Shown here: positions 9,310-18,357 of the stretch, piece after piece
Layout of the letters: each line of letters begins with the position of its first letter
Position numbering within the stretch: the first letter of the stretch is position 1
Assembly: GCF_029581395.1 (NCBI RefSeq)
Contig: NZ_CP121115.1
Location: 496,001-560,000, forward strand
DNA from: Roseinatronobacter sp. S2
GTDB taxonomy: Bacteria; Pseudomonadota; Alphaproteobacteria; Rhodobacterales; Rhodobacteraceae
DNA length: 64,000 nucleotides
Reading direction: 5' to 3'
The notes under the pieces: model-generated
Told to the model about the DNA's origin: nothing
What the model saw: only the letters and a program-made list of their open reading frames with translations
Database searches by the model: none
Made by a program: the position numbers and the translations under genes

Positions 9310-12300
9310 ATGGCATGGTCAGCAGAAAAGCTTGAGAATTTCTCATCAAATGGATCTGTCAAACGGGATATTAGTGTCTGTTCAGGCAGAAGATTAGGTT
9401 CTGCGGCGGGACTCGCCATAGCTGTTTTATTTCCGATGGCGAATTCCGCAGAGGCACAGAATACTTGGACCGGTGAAATATCGTCCGACTGGGCCGCTCA
9501 TGAGAACTGGAGTGGTAGCATTCCCTCCGGCGAGAACGTGACAATTGATCTTGCAACAGGTGCGGGCGACCCTTTTCCTGTTCTCGAAGGAACGGGCCAA
9601 TCCGGATTGCTGAGGGTCGGGGGGGCCGAACTTGGGGAACTCGTAATTCGGAACGGAGGGCAGTTGACCTCCGACGCGGGCTTGAATCGAATTGCTGATG
9701 CTGAAGGGAGCATTGGAAATGTCACGGTTACGGGCACGAATTCAAGCTGGACAAACACCGGAAACCTTCAAGTCGGTCGGGGCGGTGCAGGTACCTTGAA
9801 CGTCGAAAACGGCGGTTTTGCAACAAATGGCATTGGATTTATCGGGGTTCAACAGACAGCTACAGGCATAGTCAACGTTACCGGTGCCGGGTCCGAATGG
9901 AATAATACGAGTGGCTTGAGTATCGGTGGCGCAGGTTCCGGGACCTTAAGCATTTCTGATGGAGGTTTGGTGTCCAGTGCTGGTTCGGCCGCAGTCGGGA
10001 ATGTTGTCAACGCGGGCGAAGGCATCGTCCTGGTCTCTGGCGAGGATTCGCGTTGGACGCATGATGGAGACCTTCAGATCGGCTTGTTTGGTCAGGGGGA
10101 AATGACCGTAACTTCGGGTGGTTCCGTCTCAAATGCAGAAGGCTCGATCGGGGCTCAGACTGGTAGCACTGGTTTGGTGACAATCCGTGGTGCTGACACA
10201 ACATGGATCAACAGCGGCGGACTAACCATCGGGCAAAGCGGAAGCGGCACCTTGGCCATCGAAGAGGGTGGCGTTGTGTCAAATGCCACCGCGACCATTG
10301 GCAGTCAGCTTGATCGAACAGGTAAAGTTCAGGTAACCGGTGCTGGTTCGGAATGGAATAGTAGTGGTGCTTTGACTATCGGATTTAGAGGCAATGGCGA
10401 GCTCTCGATATCTGATGGCGGGCACGTCTCAGCCAGTTCGGTTTTCCTCGGTCGTCTTAGCGACGGCGAGGGCACGCTGAATATCGGGGCTGCTGCGGGC
10501 GAGGAAGCGATTTCAGCTGGAACTCTGGAGACCGGGAGTGTCAATTTCTCGAATGGGACTGGCACGATCAATTTCAACCATACCAGCCCGCAGTATCTGT
10601 TTTCTTCGAATGTTTCAGGCAATGGTGAGGTAAATATCTTATCTGGAACCACTATATTCGCTGGCAACAACACTTATACCGGCTTGACGACAATTGCCGC
10701 TGGCACATTACAGATCGGGAATGGTGGTGCTCTTGGCTCTTTGGGGCGCGGGGACGTGTTGATGTCCGGGGGAACACTCGCTTTTGACCGTTCAAGTTCG
10801 TATACCTATGGTGGCGAAATCACTGGTTCTGGAACCTTGCGGCAGGTTGGAACTGGGCGGACAATTCTAACAGGAAATTCTGGAAGCTTTGGTGGCTCTA
10901 CAGAGATCATGAGCGGAGAGCTCGCCGTAAACGGAGTGCTCGGAGGAACAGTCAACATCGCGAATGGCGGGCTGCTTATGGGTTCGGGTTCGGTTGGCGA
11001 AACGAGAGTAAATTCAGGCGGCATAATCGCGCCGGGAAATTCTATCGATACACTTTCAGTTGATGGCGACCTGACTTTTGAGCCCGGCTCCATTTACCGT
11101 GTGGAGGTTGATCCGACAGGAACCAGAAGCGACCTGATTGCTGTCAATGGAACCGCATATCTTGCGGGTTCCGTGCTGCATATCGGTGAGGATGGTGACT
11201 ATAAGCCCTACTCCGAATATAAAATTCTGACTGCGACAGGCGGCTTTGACGGCACGACCTTTGACGAAGTAAGATCAGATTACACCTTCCTGGAGTCTTT
11301 GCTAAGTTACAGCACAAATGATGTCACACTGCGCCTTGCTCGGAACGACGTCTCCTTTTCGAGCGTGGCAGCAACACCGAACCAGAGGGCGACTGCGGGC
11401 GGCCTCGACAGCCTTCCAATCGGCAACGCCATCAATAGCGCTATCGTCATGCTGGATGAGCCTGCCGCCCGAAAAGGCTTCGATATGCTCTCTGGCGAGC
11501 CACATGCTTCGGCCATTACGTCTATGATTGGCAATAGCGGCACAATTCGCAGTGTCGTGCTAAGCCGCTTTCGGTCACGTTTCGGGAGTGGAAGACCTTT
11601 GGCCGCATCGCTGGTTACCACCCGCGCGAACAATGGTAGCGCGCTGGGGTTGACGTCAGATGAAGAAAAAGTAACCGATCTGAATGTATGGGGACATGTT
11701 TTCGGCTCGCAAAGTCGTTTTGATGGTGATGGAAACACCGCGCGCCTGCGCTATAGTCAAAGTGGCTTTCTGATTGGTGCCGATACTAACCTGAATGATG
11801 TCTGGGGCTTCGGGGTGTTTGCTGGCTATAGCCCTTCTACTTTCAGCGTCCGGGATCGAAACTCGTCAGGGTCGAGCGATAACTTTCATTTGGGGTTCTA
11901 TGGGGGGGCCGCGATCGACAGTATGCGCCTGAACGTTGGTGCAGCGTATACTTGGCATAACATCGACACCCTGCGCACCGTCGCTTTTCCAGGCTTCTCC
12001 GACAGTCTCAGCGCCTCTTACCGATCACATACCGCTCAGGTATTTGGCGAGGCAGGCTATATGTTTGACATAGACACTCTCAGTGCTGGCACGCTCAGCC
12101 TTGAGCCGTTTGCAGGGTTGGCCTATGTTCACAACAAAACAAATTCTTTCAGCGAGAATGGTGGCCCGGCTGCACTGACCGCCTTAAGAAGCACGACTGC
12201 AACAAGCTTTTCGACGCTGGGACTACGGGCCTTGTCGCAGATCGATATGGGAAGCATGCGAGCAACAGTACATGGTATGGTGGGCTGGCGTCGCGCAATC

Positions 12301-12513
12301 GGCGACACGACTCCGACAATGAACTTTTCTTTTGCTGGCAGCGATGTATTTGACGTGTCCGGAACGTCGCTTGCAAAGGACACAGCACTTATAGAGGCTG
12401 GTCTTAATCTGGAAGTCCGCGAAAACGTAGATTTTGGCCTCTCTTATGGAGGGCGGTATAGCAGTCACGGCCAAGAGCATCGCTTCAACGCGCAACTTCA
12501 GGTGTCATTCTGA
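9310..12513 (+). CDS. Type V autotransporter with T5SS/PEP-CTERM-type repeats and C-terminal beta-barrel
   Basis: 1067 residues from the ATG at 9310, chosen because GGAG lies 10 bases upstream; in-frame ATGs at 9289 and 9256 are possible. An extended N-terminal leader ends in a hydrophobic stretch and SAEAQ, a likely signal-peptidase site near residue 50. The passenger has five tandem ~50-residue repeats (about 138-388) of the pattern V-x-V-x-G-x-x-S-x-W, L-x-I-G, GxGxL, GG-x-V. An autotransporter-associated strand repeat follows (GNNTYTGLTTIAAGTLQIG). The last ~275 residues form a beta-barrel translocator ending in the expected terminal Phe. It should be exposed on or released from the outer membrane as a beta-helix, possibly an adhesin. 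It stands alone and is visibly AT-richer than its neighbours, suggesting transfer. Confidence 0.92.
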   Translation: MAWSAEKLENFSSNGSVKRDISVCSGRRLGSAAGLAIAVLFPMANSAEAQNTWTGEISSDWAAHENWSGSIPSGENVTIDLATGAGDPFPVLEGTGQSGLLRVGGAELGELVIRNGGQLTSDAGLNRIADAEGSIGNVTVTGTNSSWTNTGNLQVGRGGAGTLNVENGGFATNGIGFIGVQQTATGIVNVTGAGSEWNNTSGLSIGGAGSGTLSISDGGLVSSAGSAAVGNVVNAGEGIVLVSGEDSRWTHDGDLQIGLFGQGEMTVTSGGSVSNAEGSIGAQTGSTGLVTIRGADTTWINSGGLTIGQSGSGTLAIEEGGVVSNATATIGSQLDRTGKVQVTGAGSEWNSSGALTIGFRGNGELSISDGGHVSASSVFLGRLSDGEGTLNIGAAAGEEAISAGTLETGSVNFSNGTGTINFNHTSPQYLFSSNVSGNGEVNILSGTTIFAGNNTYTGLTTIAAGTLQIGNGGALGSLGRGDVLMSGGTLAFDRSSSYTYGGEITGSGTLRQVGTGRTILTGNSGSFGGSTEIMSGELAVNGVLGGTVNIANGGLLMGSGSVGETRVNSGGIIAPGNSIDTLSVDGDLTFEPGSIYRVEVDPTGTRSDLIAVNGTAYLAGSVLHIGEDGDYKPYSEYKILTATGGFDGTTFDEVRSDYTFLESLLSYSTNDVTLRLARNDVSFSSVAATPNQRATAGGLDSLPIGNAINSAIVMLDEPAARKGFDMLSGEPHASAITSMIGNSGTIRSVVLSRFRSRFGSGRPLAASLVTTRANNGSALGLTSDEEKVTDLNVWGHVFGSQSRFDGDGNTARLRYSQSGFLIGADTNLNDVWGFGVFAGYSPSTFSVRDRNSSGSSDNFHLGFYGGAAIDSMRLNVGAAYTWHNIDTLRTVAFPGFSDSLSASYRSHTAQVFGEAGYMFDIDTLSAGTLSLEPFAGLAYVHNKTNSFSENGGPAALTALRSTTATSFSTLGLRALSQIDMGSMRATVHGMVGWRRAIGDTTPTMNFSFAGSDVFDVSGTSLAKDTALIEAGLNLEVRENVDFGLSYGGRYSSHGQEHRFNAQLQVSF
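9721..10473 (+). repeat. Five tandem ~50-codon repeats in the autotransporter passenger
   Basis: Successive units begin VTVTGTNSSW, VNVTGAGSEW, VLVSGEDSRW, VTIRGADTTW and VQVTGAGSEW. Each carries an L-x-I/V-G step about 17 residues on and a GG turn near residue 31. Units are 49-52 residues and diverged at the DNA level, so this is an old array, not a recent expansion. Confidence 0.85.
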
Positions 12514-13125
12514 TGCGAGTTTATTCGACAGCACAACTGGGACGAAGATCTGCTATCTAAGCGGGAATGAAGAACTGAAGACGAAAGTTTCAGACCTCCG
12601 CGCCGTGGAATCCACCCCCGGCAGCGTTTTGCAAGCCGACGTGGATGGCGAGATCGACACTGGCCGGGACGAACGCAGCGACGAATGCATAATCTAACCA
12701 GAACCGCCTTGGCGGCCACGCCGGGCGGAGCATCGGTAAGGCCTGCGTTCGTGCCCAATTTTTTGGCTATAGATACTGTCACGCGGATATCTTGCGTGCA
12801 GACGTCATGTGGGATCGGGGGATTTATATCATGAAGCCCAGCCCGACTGGCTGCCTGCCGAAATTAGCAACAGGTTGATAAATAATAAAAAACGGCAATT
12901 TCGGTGCTTGGATAAGTCGCATCCAGATGTTCGGATACAAAGGGTTTTCACCTTGGGTCGGCCGAAATCTAATACTTAACAAGAAATAATCTACTTTGCT
13001 CATTCCGGTATTGGGTTCAGCTTTTGCACATCCTGCGCACATCATTTTGCGATGCGGTGGCAGCTCAAGAACTGAAAATCGTTTCGCACCAATCTCGTGC
13101 GTAAATGCCAGTAGAGGACTCGAGT
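12514..13125. other. Intergenic region after the autotransporter
   Basis: About 610 bases. No hairpin with a T-tract follows the autotransporter stop. Short open frames are present on both strands without ribosome-binding sites or recognisable domains. The part near 12880-13000 is AT-rich and may contain the promoter of the flavin monooxygenase gene, but no clear -35/-10 pair can be defended. Confidence 0.4.
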
Positions 13126-14379
13126 ATGAAGGTTGAAAAGACCGATACGCTGATTGTCGGGGGCGGTCAGTCCGGAATTGCGATGAGCGAACATCTGACT
13201 GATCTGGGCATTCCCCATATCGTTCTGGAGCGCAAGCGGGTGGCCGAACGGTGGCGGTCCGAACGCTGGGATTCGCTCGTAGCGAATGGCCCTGCATGGC
13301 ATGATCGGTTTCCGGGCATGGAATTCGAAGACATCAACCCGGACGCGTTTCCCCCGAAAGAACAGATGGCGTCTTATCTGGAAGCCTATGCAAATATGAT
13401 CAACGCGCCAATCCGCACCGGGGTCGACGTCAAAAGCGTGCGCAAGCGCGAGGGGCAGACTGGCTTTATCGCAACCACATCTGACGGAGAAATCGCGGCA
13501 GAGCGCATTGTTGCGGCGACCGGGCCGTTTCAAGTGGCTGATTACCCAGATCTTGTGCCCCAAGAGACAGAGGTGATGCAGATCCATTCCTCGGATTACA
13601 AAAACCCGGATCAACTGCCAGCCGGGGCCGTTCTGGTCGTTGGTGGCGGCGCCTCCGGCGCGCAGATTGCCGAAGAACTGCACCGCGCGGGGCGTCAGGT
13701 CTATCTGTCCATCGGCGAGCATTACCGTCCACCGCGGTGCTATCGGGGGCGTGACTATGTCTGGTGGCTGGGCGTGCTGGGCAAGTGGGACGAGATCAAC
13801 ACCAAATCCCGAAAGAAACATGTCGCCTTTGCCGTCAGCGGGTATGATGGTGGCAAGACCATCGATTTCAGGAAATTCGCCAATCAGGGCATTACCATTG
13901 TCGGCAAGACCGCGTCCTATGATGATGGTATCGTGCATTTCGCAGATGATCTGGTGACCAATCTGGCCGATGGTGACAGCGCATATCTTGATATGCTGCG
14001 CGAGGCCGACGCCTATGTCGAGCGCAATGGGGTTGAACTGCCGTCGGACCCGGAAGCCTGGGAAATACAACCGGATGCGCCCTGTATTCAGAACCCGTTG
14101 CAGCGGCTTGATCTGAAAGAGGGCAATGTCAATGCCATCGTCTGGGCGACCGGTTTCAAGTTCGATTTCAGTTGGTTGGAAGTTGATGTCTTCGATGAAA
14201 AGGGCGCGCCCGTGCACAAGCGCGGGATTGCGGCGGAACGGGGCATCTATTTCCTTGGCTTGCCGGAACTGACCAACCGTGCGTCGTCTTTCATCTATGG
14301 GTGTTGGTACGATGCGAAATACATTGCAACGCATATCGGTGTTCAGCGGAATTATTCCGCCTATGAAAAAGCAGGGTAG
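13126..14379 (+). CDS. Flavin-containing monooxygenase-like NAD(P)/FAD oxidoreductase
   Basis: 417 residues from the ATG at 13126, preceded by AGAGGA at 7 bases; the in-frame ATG 21 bases upstream has no such site. Two dinucleotide-binding motifs are visible: LIVGGGQSGIAMSEHL near residue 8 for FAD and LVVGGGASGAQIAEEL near residue 171 for NAD(P)H. AATGPF and IVWATGF are the expected GATG-type motifs. The family oxygenates nitrogen, sulfur or ketone carbons in the cytoplasm. This is the first gene of a 12-kb forward run that includes an ABC importer and hydrolytic enzymes, so it may start the breakdown of an imported nitrogen- or sulfur-containing compound. Substrate unknown. Confidence 0.88.
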   Translation: MKVEKTDTLIVGGGQSGIAMSEHLTDLGIPHIVLERKRVAERWRSERWDSLVANGPAWHDRFPGMEFEDINPDAFPPKEQMASYLEAYANMINAPIRTGVDVKSVRKREGQTGFIATTSDGEIAAERIVAATGPFQVADYPDLVPQETEVMQIHSSDYKNPDQLPAGAVLVVGGGASGAQIAEELHRAGRQVYLSIGEHYRPPRCYRGRDYVWWLGVLGKWDEINTKSRKKHVAFAVSGYDGGKTIDFRKFANQGITIVGKTASYDDGIVHFADDLVTNLADGDSAYLDMLREADAYVERNGVELPSDPEAWEIQPDAPCIQNPLQRLDLKEGNVNAIVWATGFKFDFSWLEVDVFDEKGAPVHKRGIAAERGIYFLGLPELTNRASSFIYGCWYDAKYIATHIGVQRNYSAYEKAG

Positions 14380-14517
14380 TCCACCCTGCGTCCGGGGGCT
14401 GGCCCCGACATCAGAAAACCGCCCATACCCTGTCTGGGCATACGCGGGGCGCGGCACGAACACCCGCGAGTTGGCGCCGACTTGCCCGCGCACGTCCCTG
14501 AGAAAAAGGAACCCGAC

Positions 14518-14964
14518 ATGACACGCGTGATGTTTCTGAATGGTCCCAATGCCAATTTATACGGTCTGGATCAGAAAGGCACCTACGGGACGGACAGTTT
14601 CCCACAGATCAGGGATGCCTGTCTGGCGCGTGCCGAAGGGCTTGGCCTGACGCTTGATTTCCGGCAATCCAACCACGAGGGCCAGCTTATCGACTGGATT
14701 CAGGAAGCGCGGCAAAGCTGTGAAGGTGTTCTTATAAATGCGGCCGGACTGACCTATACATCGGTGGCGATCCTGGATGCGTTGCTGGCCTTCGACGGCC
14801 CGGTCATCGAATGCCATATGAGCAATATCTGGAAGCGCGAAGCCTTTCGCAGCCATTCCTATGTTTCCAAAGCGGCCACTGGCGTGATCGCGGGGTTGGG
14901 GCTGCGCGGCTATCTTTTGGCGATTGATGCGATGCATGGAGTGCTGAGCGTGGAGGCGACATGA
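14518..14964 (+). CDS. aroQ: Type II 3-dehydroquinate dehydratase-like protein, divergent
   Basis: 148 residues from the ATG at 14518 (AAAAAGGA upstream). The type II dehydroquinase fold is clear: LNGPNANLYG, QSNHEGQLIDWI, INAAGLTYTSVAILDAL, ECHMSNIWKREAFRSHSYVS and GLGLRGYLLAI. The catalytic His of ECHMSN, the lid Tyr and the later Arg are present. However, the active-site-loop Arg of true enzymes (LGRREP in M. tuberculosis) is replaced in LYGLDQKGTYG, and the substrate-contacting His of THTS is Tyr (TYTS). The normal reaction is dehydration of 3-dehydroquinate. Given these changes and its place among catabolic genes, this copy may act on another substrate. It overlaps the next gene by 4 bp. 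Confidence 0.85.
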   Translation: MTRVMFLNGPNANLYGLDQKGTYGTDSFPQIRDACLARAEGLGLTLDFRQSNHEGQLIDWIQEARQSCEGVLINAAGLTYTSVAILDALLAFDGPVIECHMSNIWKREAFRSHSYVSKAATGVIAGLGLRGYLLAIDAMHGVLSVEAT

Positions 14965-15896
14965 CGGATACGCTTGTCTTCTACAGCGCGCTTGATCCCT
15001 TCGAAGACTGGCGCGACGCCTTAACGCCCCATCTGGGTGACGCCGTGCAGATCCAGAACCATGATGCCATTACCGACCCTGAAAAAGTGCGCTACGCGCT
15101 GGTCTGGATGCCACCAGACGGGTTTTTCAAGCGTTTTCCCAACCTGTCGCTGGTGACCAATCTGGGGGCCGGTGTTGATCGACTGGTGGCGCGCGACGAT
15201 TTGCCTGACGTGCCGATCACGCGCTTGTCCGACCCAGAAATGGGGCGCATGATGGCCAGCTTCGTGCTGTTCGCCGTGTTGCGCCATGCCCGGGACATTC
15301 CGTTTTTCGAAGCGGCACAGATGCGGCGTGAATGGGCCTATAAGCATCCACGCCCGGCCATCGAAATATCTGTCGCGGTGCTGGGATTGGGCGAGTTGGG
15401 GGCGCTTGCTGCCAAGGAAATCGCGCGTCAGGGTTTTGTAACCCATGGTTGGCCAACGCGCCCAAAGGATTTGCCGGGCGTGACGGTTCACCATGGCGAT
15501 GATGCGCTTGATCAGCTTCTGGGTCTGGCGGATATCGTGGTCAGTATGCTGCCGCTGACCCCGCGCACACGCAAACTTCTGAATGCAGAACGTTTTGCCC
15601 GGATGAGACAGGACGCATCTTTCATCAATGTGTCGCGCGGAGAGGTTGTAGATGAAGCTGCGCTTGTTGCTGCGTTGAAAGCGGGGCACCTGTCGGGCGC
15701 GACCCTCGATGTGTTCGAAAAGGAACCGCTGGCGTCGGATCATCCGCTTTGGTCACTTCCGGGGGTACTGATCACACCACATCTGGCGTCTGTCGCGCTG
15801 CCGAAAAGCGCTGCGCCGCAAATCGCTGCCAATATCCGCGCGATCCGGCGCGGGGACGAACTGCGCAACACTGTCTCACGGGTGCACGGATATTAA
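14961..15896 (+). CDS. D-2-hydroxyacid dehydrogenase (glyoxylate/hydroxypyruvate reductase A-like)
   Basis: 311 residues of the D-isomer 2-hydroxyacid dehydrogenase family, GhrA-like by length. The Rossmann motif VLGLGELGALAAKEIA lies near residue 140. The catalytic triad is visible as Arg in NVSRGEVVDE, Glu in DVFEKEPLASDHPLW and His in ITPHLASVAL. It reduces a 2-oxoacid (or oxidises a D-2-hydroxyacid) with NAD(P)H. ATGA overlap with the dehydroquinase-like gene implies coupled translation. Its true substrate is probably an intermediate of this cluster and not necessarily glyoxylate. Confidence 0.92.
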   Translation: MTDTLVFYSALDPFEDWRDALTPHLGDAVQIQNHDAITDPEKVRYALVWMPPDGFFKRFPNLSLVTNLGAGVDRLVARDDLPDVPITRLSDPEMGRMMASFVLFAVLRHARDIPFFEAAQMRREWAYKHPRPAIEISVAVLGLGELGALAAKEIARQGFVTHGWPTRPKDLPGVTVHHGDDALDQLLGLADIVVSMLPLTPRTRKLLNAERFARMRQDASFINVSRGEVVDEAALVAALKAGHLSGATLDVFEKEPLASDHPLWSLPGVLITPHLASVALPKSAAPQIAANIRAIRRGDELRNTVSRVHGY

Positions 15897-16345
15897 GCAA
15901 TTTGCCATCAATGTTCCACTTCGACGCAACCATGAAAACATACGAATTGAAAATAAGTAAATCATATCAGAACATTAAATGGAACCGTTGGAAGAAACTT
16001 TCCAGTGATCAGTTATTTCCAATTAGTGAATACGATTTGATCTACCTGAGATTAAGGAAATGAGAACTGGTCAGGAACTGTGACGCAGATGCACAAGACA
16101 AACATCCAAAAATGTCACGTCATGCAGGCGAAAGCGAAGCTTGATTGTCGTTTCGTGCGGTCAGGCGGCCCTTTGGTACATACCCCGTGGGGCCTGTCTC
16201 GAAATCTCATCCGGGCGAATACGAACTCCCTGCTCGGGCCGCCTTGTCCGGGCAGGAAAACCAGTCAGACCTTCACGCGGTTCTGGCTTCATAGCGGCGC
16301 ATTCCTAGGCCGCATCAAACCCCATCCAGAAACAGGAACACCACA
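15897..16345. other. AT-rich intergenic region upstream of the ABC importer
   Basis: About 450 bases. The first 165 (15897-16061) are strikingly AT-rich compared with the surrounding genes and have only a ~50-codon open frame (MFHFDATMKTYELKISKSYQ...) with no known match. The remainder is GC-rich and probably holds the promoter of the transporter operon. No hairpin or repeat was seen. Confidence 0.4.
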
Positions 16346-17371
16346 ATGAAGAACCTACTTTTGACAGCCACAGCCCTGAGCCTGATTGCGCCTGTAGCCA
16401 CTGCCGAAACGCTGGTTGTGAGCAGCTGGGGCGGAAGCTGGCGCGACATGATTGAAGAAACAATCGCCCGCCGCTTCACCGAAGAAACCGGTGTCGAGGT
16501 CGAATTCATCACCGGCGGTACGATTGACCGGCTTAATCAAGCCCAGTTCAACCGGGACACGCCCGAAAGCGACATCACGTTCACCACCTCGCATGTGGGG
16601 TGGCTGTATCGCAATGCCGGGCTGTTCGAAGAACTGGACATGTCGCGTATCCCCAATGCGGCCAATCTGGTCGAACAAGCCATCATCAGCCCGTCGCATA
16701 TCGGGGCCTGGGCCTATGTCTACACGATCGGCTATGTGCCGGATGAAGTGCCGGAGGGGATCACTTTTAGCAGCTGGGCAGATCTATGGTCGCCAGAGCT
16801 TGAGGGCATGATTGCTGCCCCTGATTTCGATCCGTCACATATCATCGCGGTGTCCACTGTTCTTGAAGGGCTGGAATTCGAAGACTGGATGGGCGCCACC
16901 GACCGCCTGATGGCGTTGCGCCCCAATTTCCGCGCCTTCTAAACCAATGACGCCAATTCGCAGCAATTGCTGACAACAGGGGAAACGCCTGTGCAGATCA
17001 TGCTGTCTATGAACGCCTATCATATCCAGTCGGAAGGTGTGGATGTGCAACTGGCAATCCCCGAAGAAGGCGCAGTGCTGGGGGTTGATACAATGGCCAT
17101 CACCACAGGGTCGGACAAGGTCGATCTGGCCTATCAGTTCATCAACATCGCCCTTGATCCGGAAATTCAGGCACAAATCACCGAAATCAAGAAAGGCAGC
17201 CCCGTGGTGTCGAATGCCGTATTGTCCGAAGAACTGGCATCGCTGCCGGGCATCTTCACCACGCCCGAACAATGGGAAGAAGAAGCCTTGATCATTCCGC
17301 ATGAGTTGCGGGCCGAGAAAACCGCTGAATGGCGTCAGTGGTTTTCCGAAAACATGATCGGCGGCAACTGA
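16346..17371 (+). pseudogene. ABC transporter substrate-binding protein (spermidine/putrescine type) interrupted by an in-frame stop
   Basis: The reading frame encodes a periplasmic binding protein of about 340 residues with signal peptide MKNLLLTATALSLIAPVATA and mature start ETLVVSSWGGSWRDM. It is broken only by a TAA at 16940-16942 (codon 199). The same frame continues directly as TNDANSQQLLTTGETPVQIM, which family members have after a Tyr (FYTNDANSQQ). A single TAY-to-TAA change therefore explains the stop. The protein should capture a polyamine-like or other amine solute for the permeases and ATPase downstream. If the stop is real, only the first 198 residues are made and uptake should fail unless readthrough occurs; sequencing error is the alternative. 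Confidence 0.88.
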
Positions 17372-17380
17372 GACCGCCAT

Positions 17381-17405
17381 GTCCCGGCGGTCTGACCGCC
17401 GGGAC
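17381..17405 (+). promoter_or_regulatory. Strong intercistronic hairpin between binding protein and permease
   Basis: Perfect 11-bp stem GTCCCGGCGGT/ACCGCCGGGAC with a 3-base loop, 10 bases after the binding-protein stop and about 100 before the permease start. No T-tract follows. It resembles the mRNA-stabilising or partial-termination hairpins found behind binding-protein genes of ABC operons. Confidence 0.7.
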
Positions 17406-17503
17406 GATGCCTGGCCGCGCGCGCGGCTCCCGCGAGCAGGCAATACACCAACCATGCAGAATTGTATGCGCTGCCAAATAAACGAAGTTTCGGAAGGTCT
17501 CTG

Positions 17504-18355
17504 ATGTCAAAACGTCCCTTTCTGGGTTGGTTCGCCTCTCCGTCCATCCTGATCGCTTTTGGGCTTACGGCGTCATTTCTGGCGATCATTCAGTACAGCC
17601 TGCGCGCGCATGTGCCCGGCTCGCTTGATCCCGGCGGTTTCACTCTCGATAATTTCACAACACTTTGGCATCTGGCTTATGGCCGGGCTTTTATGAACAG
17701 TCTGCTTCTGTGTGTCTGGACGGCCGTTTTTGCGCTGCTGATCGGCTATCCTCTCGCCTATGCCATGATCCGCGCCCGGTCGGGCCCGCTGCGCAGCGCG
17801 ATTCTGCTGATATCGCTGACGCCGTTGTTCATGGGCGAGATCGTGCGCACCTATTCTTGGATGATCGTTCTGGGAAATCGTGGCTTCCTGAATTCTGTTC
17901 TTCTGAAACTCGGGCTGATCGACAGCCCGATCAGCTTCATGTTCACAATGACAGGGGTGGTCATCGCGCTGGTGCATTTCACACTGCCCATCGTGGTGGT
18001 GATGCTTGCAGCTGCACTGTCACATATCGACCGGAACCTTGAACGGGCCGCAACCTCGCTGGGGGCAGGGCGTGTGCGGGTGTTCTTCACGGTCACCTTG
18101 CCGTTGTCGATGCCCGGCGTTGTGGCGGCTACCTCCACTGCCTTTGCATGGACATTTTCTGCATTTGCCACGCCACAGATGATCGGCGGAGGGCAGGTTT
18201 CGACCATTTCTACGATGGTTTATCAGGTCGGGTTTGCGTCCTTCAACTTTCCGCTTGCGGCGTCCCTGTCACTGACGGGGCTGCTCTTTGCCATAGCTGT
18301 TCTGGCGCTGTTTAACACCGGCATTCGCCGCCTTGAAAAATACGGAGCGCACTGA
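17504..18355 (+). CDS. ABC transporter permease (PotB-like)
   Basis: 283 residues from the ATG at 17504, preceded by GGAAGG at 6 bases; the upstream in-frame ATG at 17462 lacks a site. About six hydrophobic segments are visible, starting PSILIAFGLTASFLAIIQYS. The BPD-type EAA loop lies in NLERAATSLGAGRVRVFFTV. It forms half of the inner-membrane channel of the polyamine-type importer, with the second permease 2 bases downstream. It is intact although the binding-protein gene upstream carries a stop codon. Confidence 0.93.
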   Translation: MSKRPFLGWFASPSILIAFGLTASFLAIIQYSLRAHVPGSLDPGGFTLDNFTTLWHLAYGRAFMNSLLLCVWTAVFALLIGYPLAYAMIRARSGPLRSAILLISLTPLFMGEIVRTYSWMIVLGNRGFLNSVLLKLGLIDSPISFMFTMTGVVIALVHFTLPIVVVMLAAALSHIDRNLERAATSLGAGRVRVFFTVTLPLSMPGVVAATSTAFAWTFSAFATPQMIGGGQVSTISTMVYQVGFASFNFPLAASLSLTGLLFAIAVLALFNTGIRRLEKYGAH

Positions 18356-18357
18356 TC

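Noticed and set aside
13042-14493. 483-codon minus-strand open frame
   Set aside because: Exactly antisense to the flavin monooxygenase gene, which has clear domains and a ribosome-binding site; high GC at third positions creates such shadows.
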